From Desulfobacterales bacterium (lineage in GTDB: Bacteria; Desulfobacterota; Desulfobacteria; Desulfobacterales; UBA11574): a DNA stretch of 13,797 nt. The position numbers and the translations under genes were made by a program. Location: assembly GCA_030145595.1 (NCBI GenBank), contig JAQYVG010000068.1:1-13797 (forward strand), in the 5' to 3' direction. Below are positions 13,483 to 13,797 of the stretch, piece by piece (within the stretch, counting starts at the first letter, position 1; every line of letters starts with the position of its first letter). The notes beneath the pieces were generated by a model. The model saw only the letters and a program-made list of their open reading frames with translations. It did no database searches and was not told the origin of the DNA.

Positions 13483-13797
13483 TAATGGCAAAACCCAAAC
13501 CCATAGAGGAAATCATAGACGAAATCAAAGACTTGAACAGTGTGCTGATCGCCGGTTGCGACGGCTGTGTCACCGTTTGCGAGGCCGGAGGACTAAAAGA
13601 AGTGCAGGCGTTGGCCTCGGCCCTGCGGCTGTACTTCACCAAAGAGGATAAGCGCATTAAGATTGATGAAACCAGTCTTACCCGCCAGTGTGATAAGGAC
13701 TATCTGACGCAGATCTTGGACAAGATTGGTGATTATGACGCCGTCGTTTCCCTGGCCTGCGGTGCAGGCGTGCAGTTCATGGCGGAGATGTATCGCA
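13479..13797 (+). CDS. metV: MetV-like zinc/iron-sulfur partner of methylenetetrahydrofolate reductase, cut by window end
   Basis: 106 residues are visible and the frame is open to the edge. The start AGCGD-like region reads IAGCDGCVTVCEAGG, giving C27/C30/C34. Later come RQCDKD and SLACGAGVQ, the pattern of the MTHFR C-terminal (MetV) family. MetV pairs with MetF in acetogens and in the Hdr-linked folate reductase complexes, and supplies clusters that wire MetF to the rest of the complex. ATG 13479 overlaps the mvhD stop (ATGA) and has GGAGG (13467-13471) 7 bases upstream. An ATG two codons later is less well placed. metF lies at the operon's other end, about 7.7 kb upstream, so the two partners bracket the Hdr/Mvh genes. 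Confidence 0.82.
   Translation, partial: MIMAKPKPIEEIIDEIKDLNSVLIAGCDGCVTVCEAGGLKEVQALASALRLYFTKEDKRIKIDETSLTRQCDKDYLTQILDKIGDYDAVVSLACGAGVQFMAEMYR

Noticed and set aside
1..13797. CRISPR arrays, tRNA or rRNA genes, insertion sequences
   Set aside because: I saw no regularly spaced repeats, no tRNA-like cloverleaf, no rRNA sequence and no transposase-like protein.

Overview
The window looks like a piece of a sulfate-reducing or related anaerobic member of the Desulfobacterota (former Deltaproteobacteria). The reasons are gene content: a methylenetetrahydrofolate reductase (MetF/MetV) operon carrying very long HdrA-type flavoproteins, MvhD-type iron-sulfur proteins that use selenocysteine, a sigma-54 promoter, and a sensor kinase with c-type heme motifs. 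No ribosomal or other phylogenetic marker is present, so the taxonomic call is inference.

Left part (minus strand, about 3915 down to 90): a compact two-component operon. A stand-alone receiver (3508-3915) is followed by a membrane sensor kinase (1223-3499) with two c-type heme motifs in its predicted periplasmic domain and two PAS domains. A soluble receiver-kinase (90-1223) follows, its ATG sharing one base with the preceding stop. The first 89 bases hold only the possible start of another minus-strand frame.

Middle (3916-4526): an AT-rich divergent regulatory region. It contains TGTTGC-GCAACA palindromes, three GGGTAAA boxes, two hairpins and a near-consensus sigma-54 promoter (4455-4470) reading right.

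Right part (plus strand, about 4481 to beyond the window end): one probable operon. The order is a small receiver-like protein (4527), metF (4921), a 1032-residue HdrA (5832), a selenoprotein MvhD of 252 residues (9189-9947, UGA at 9390), a second 1009-residue HdrA (9998), a second selenoprotein MvhD of 151 residues (13027-13482, UGA at 13072), and the start of metV (13479, cut by the window end). Both in-frame UGA codons fall exactly at conserved cysteine positions of MvhD. Each is followed by a hairpin at the spacing expected of a bacterial SECIS element. The two paralogues place selenocysteine at different, complementary cluster positions.

Together the right-hand genes suggest a large cytoplasmic complex in which MetF/MetV interconvert methylene- and methyl-tetrahydrofolate (Wood-Ljungdahl pathway, either direction). 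Electrons would pass through two MvhD/HdrA pairs carrying four FAD sites and many iron-sulfur clusters. HdrB and HdrC, present in the acetogen metVF-hdrABC-mvhD clusters, are absent from this window. The most unusual content is this HdrA2-MvhD(Sec)2-MetFV arrangement. A standard gene caller would split the first selenoprotein and lose the N-terminus of the second.
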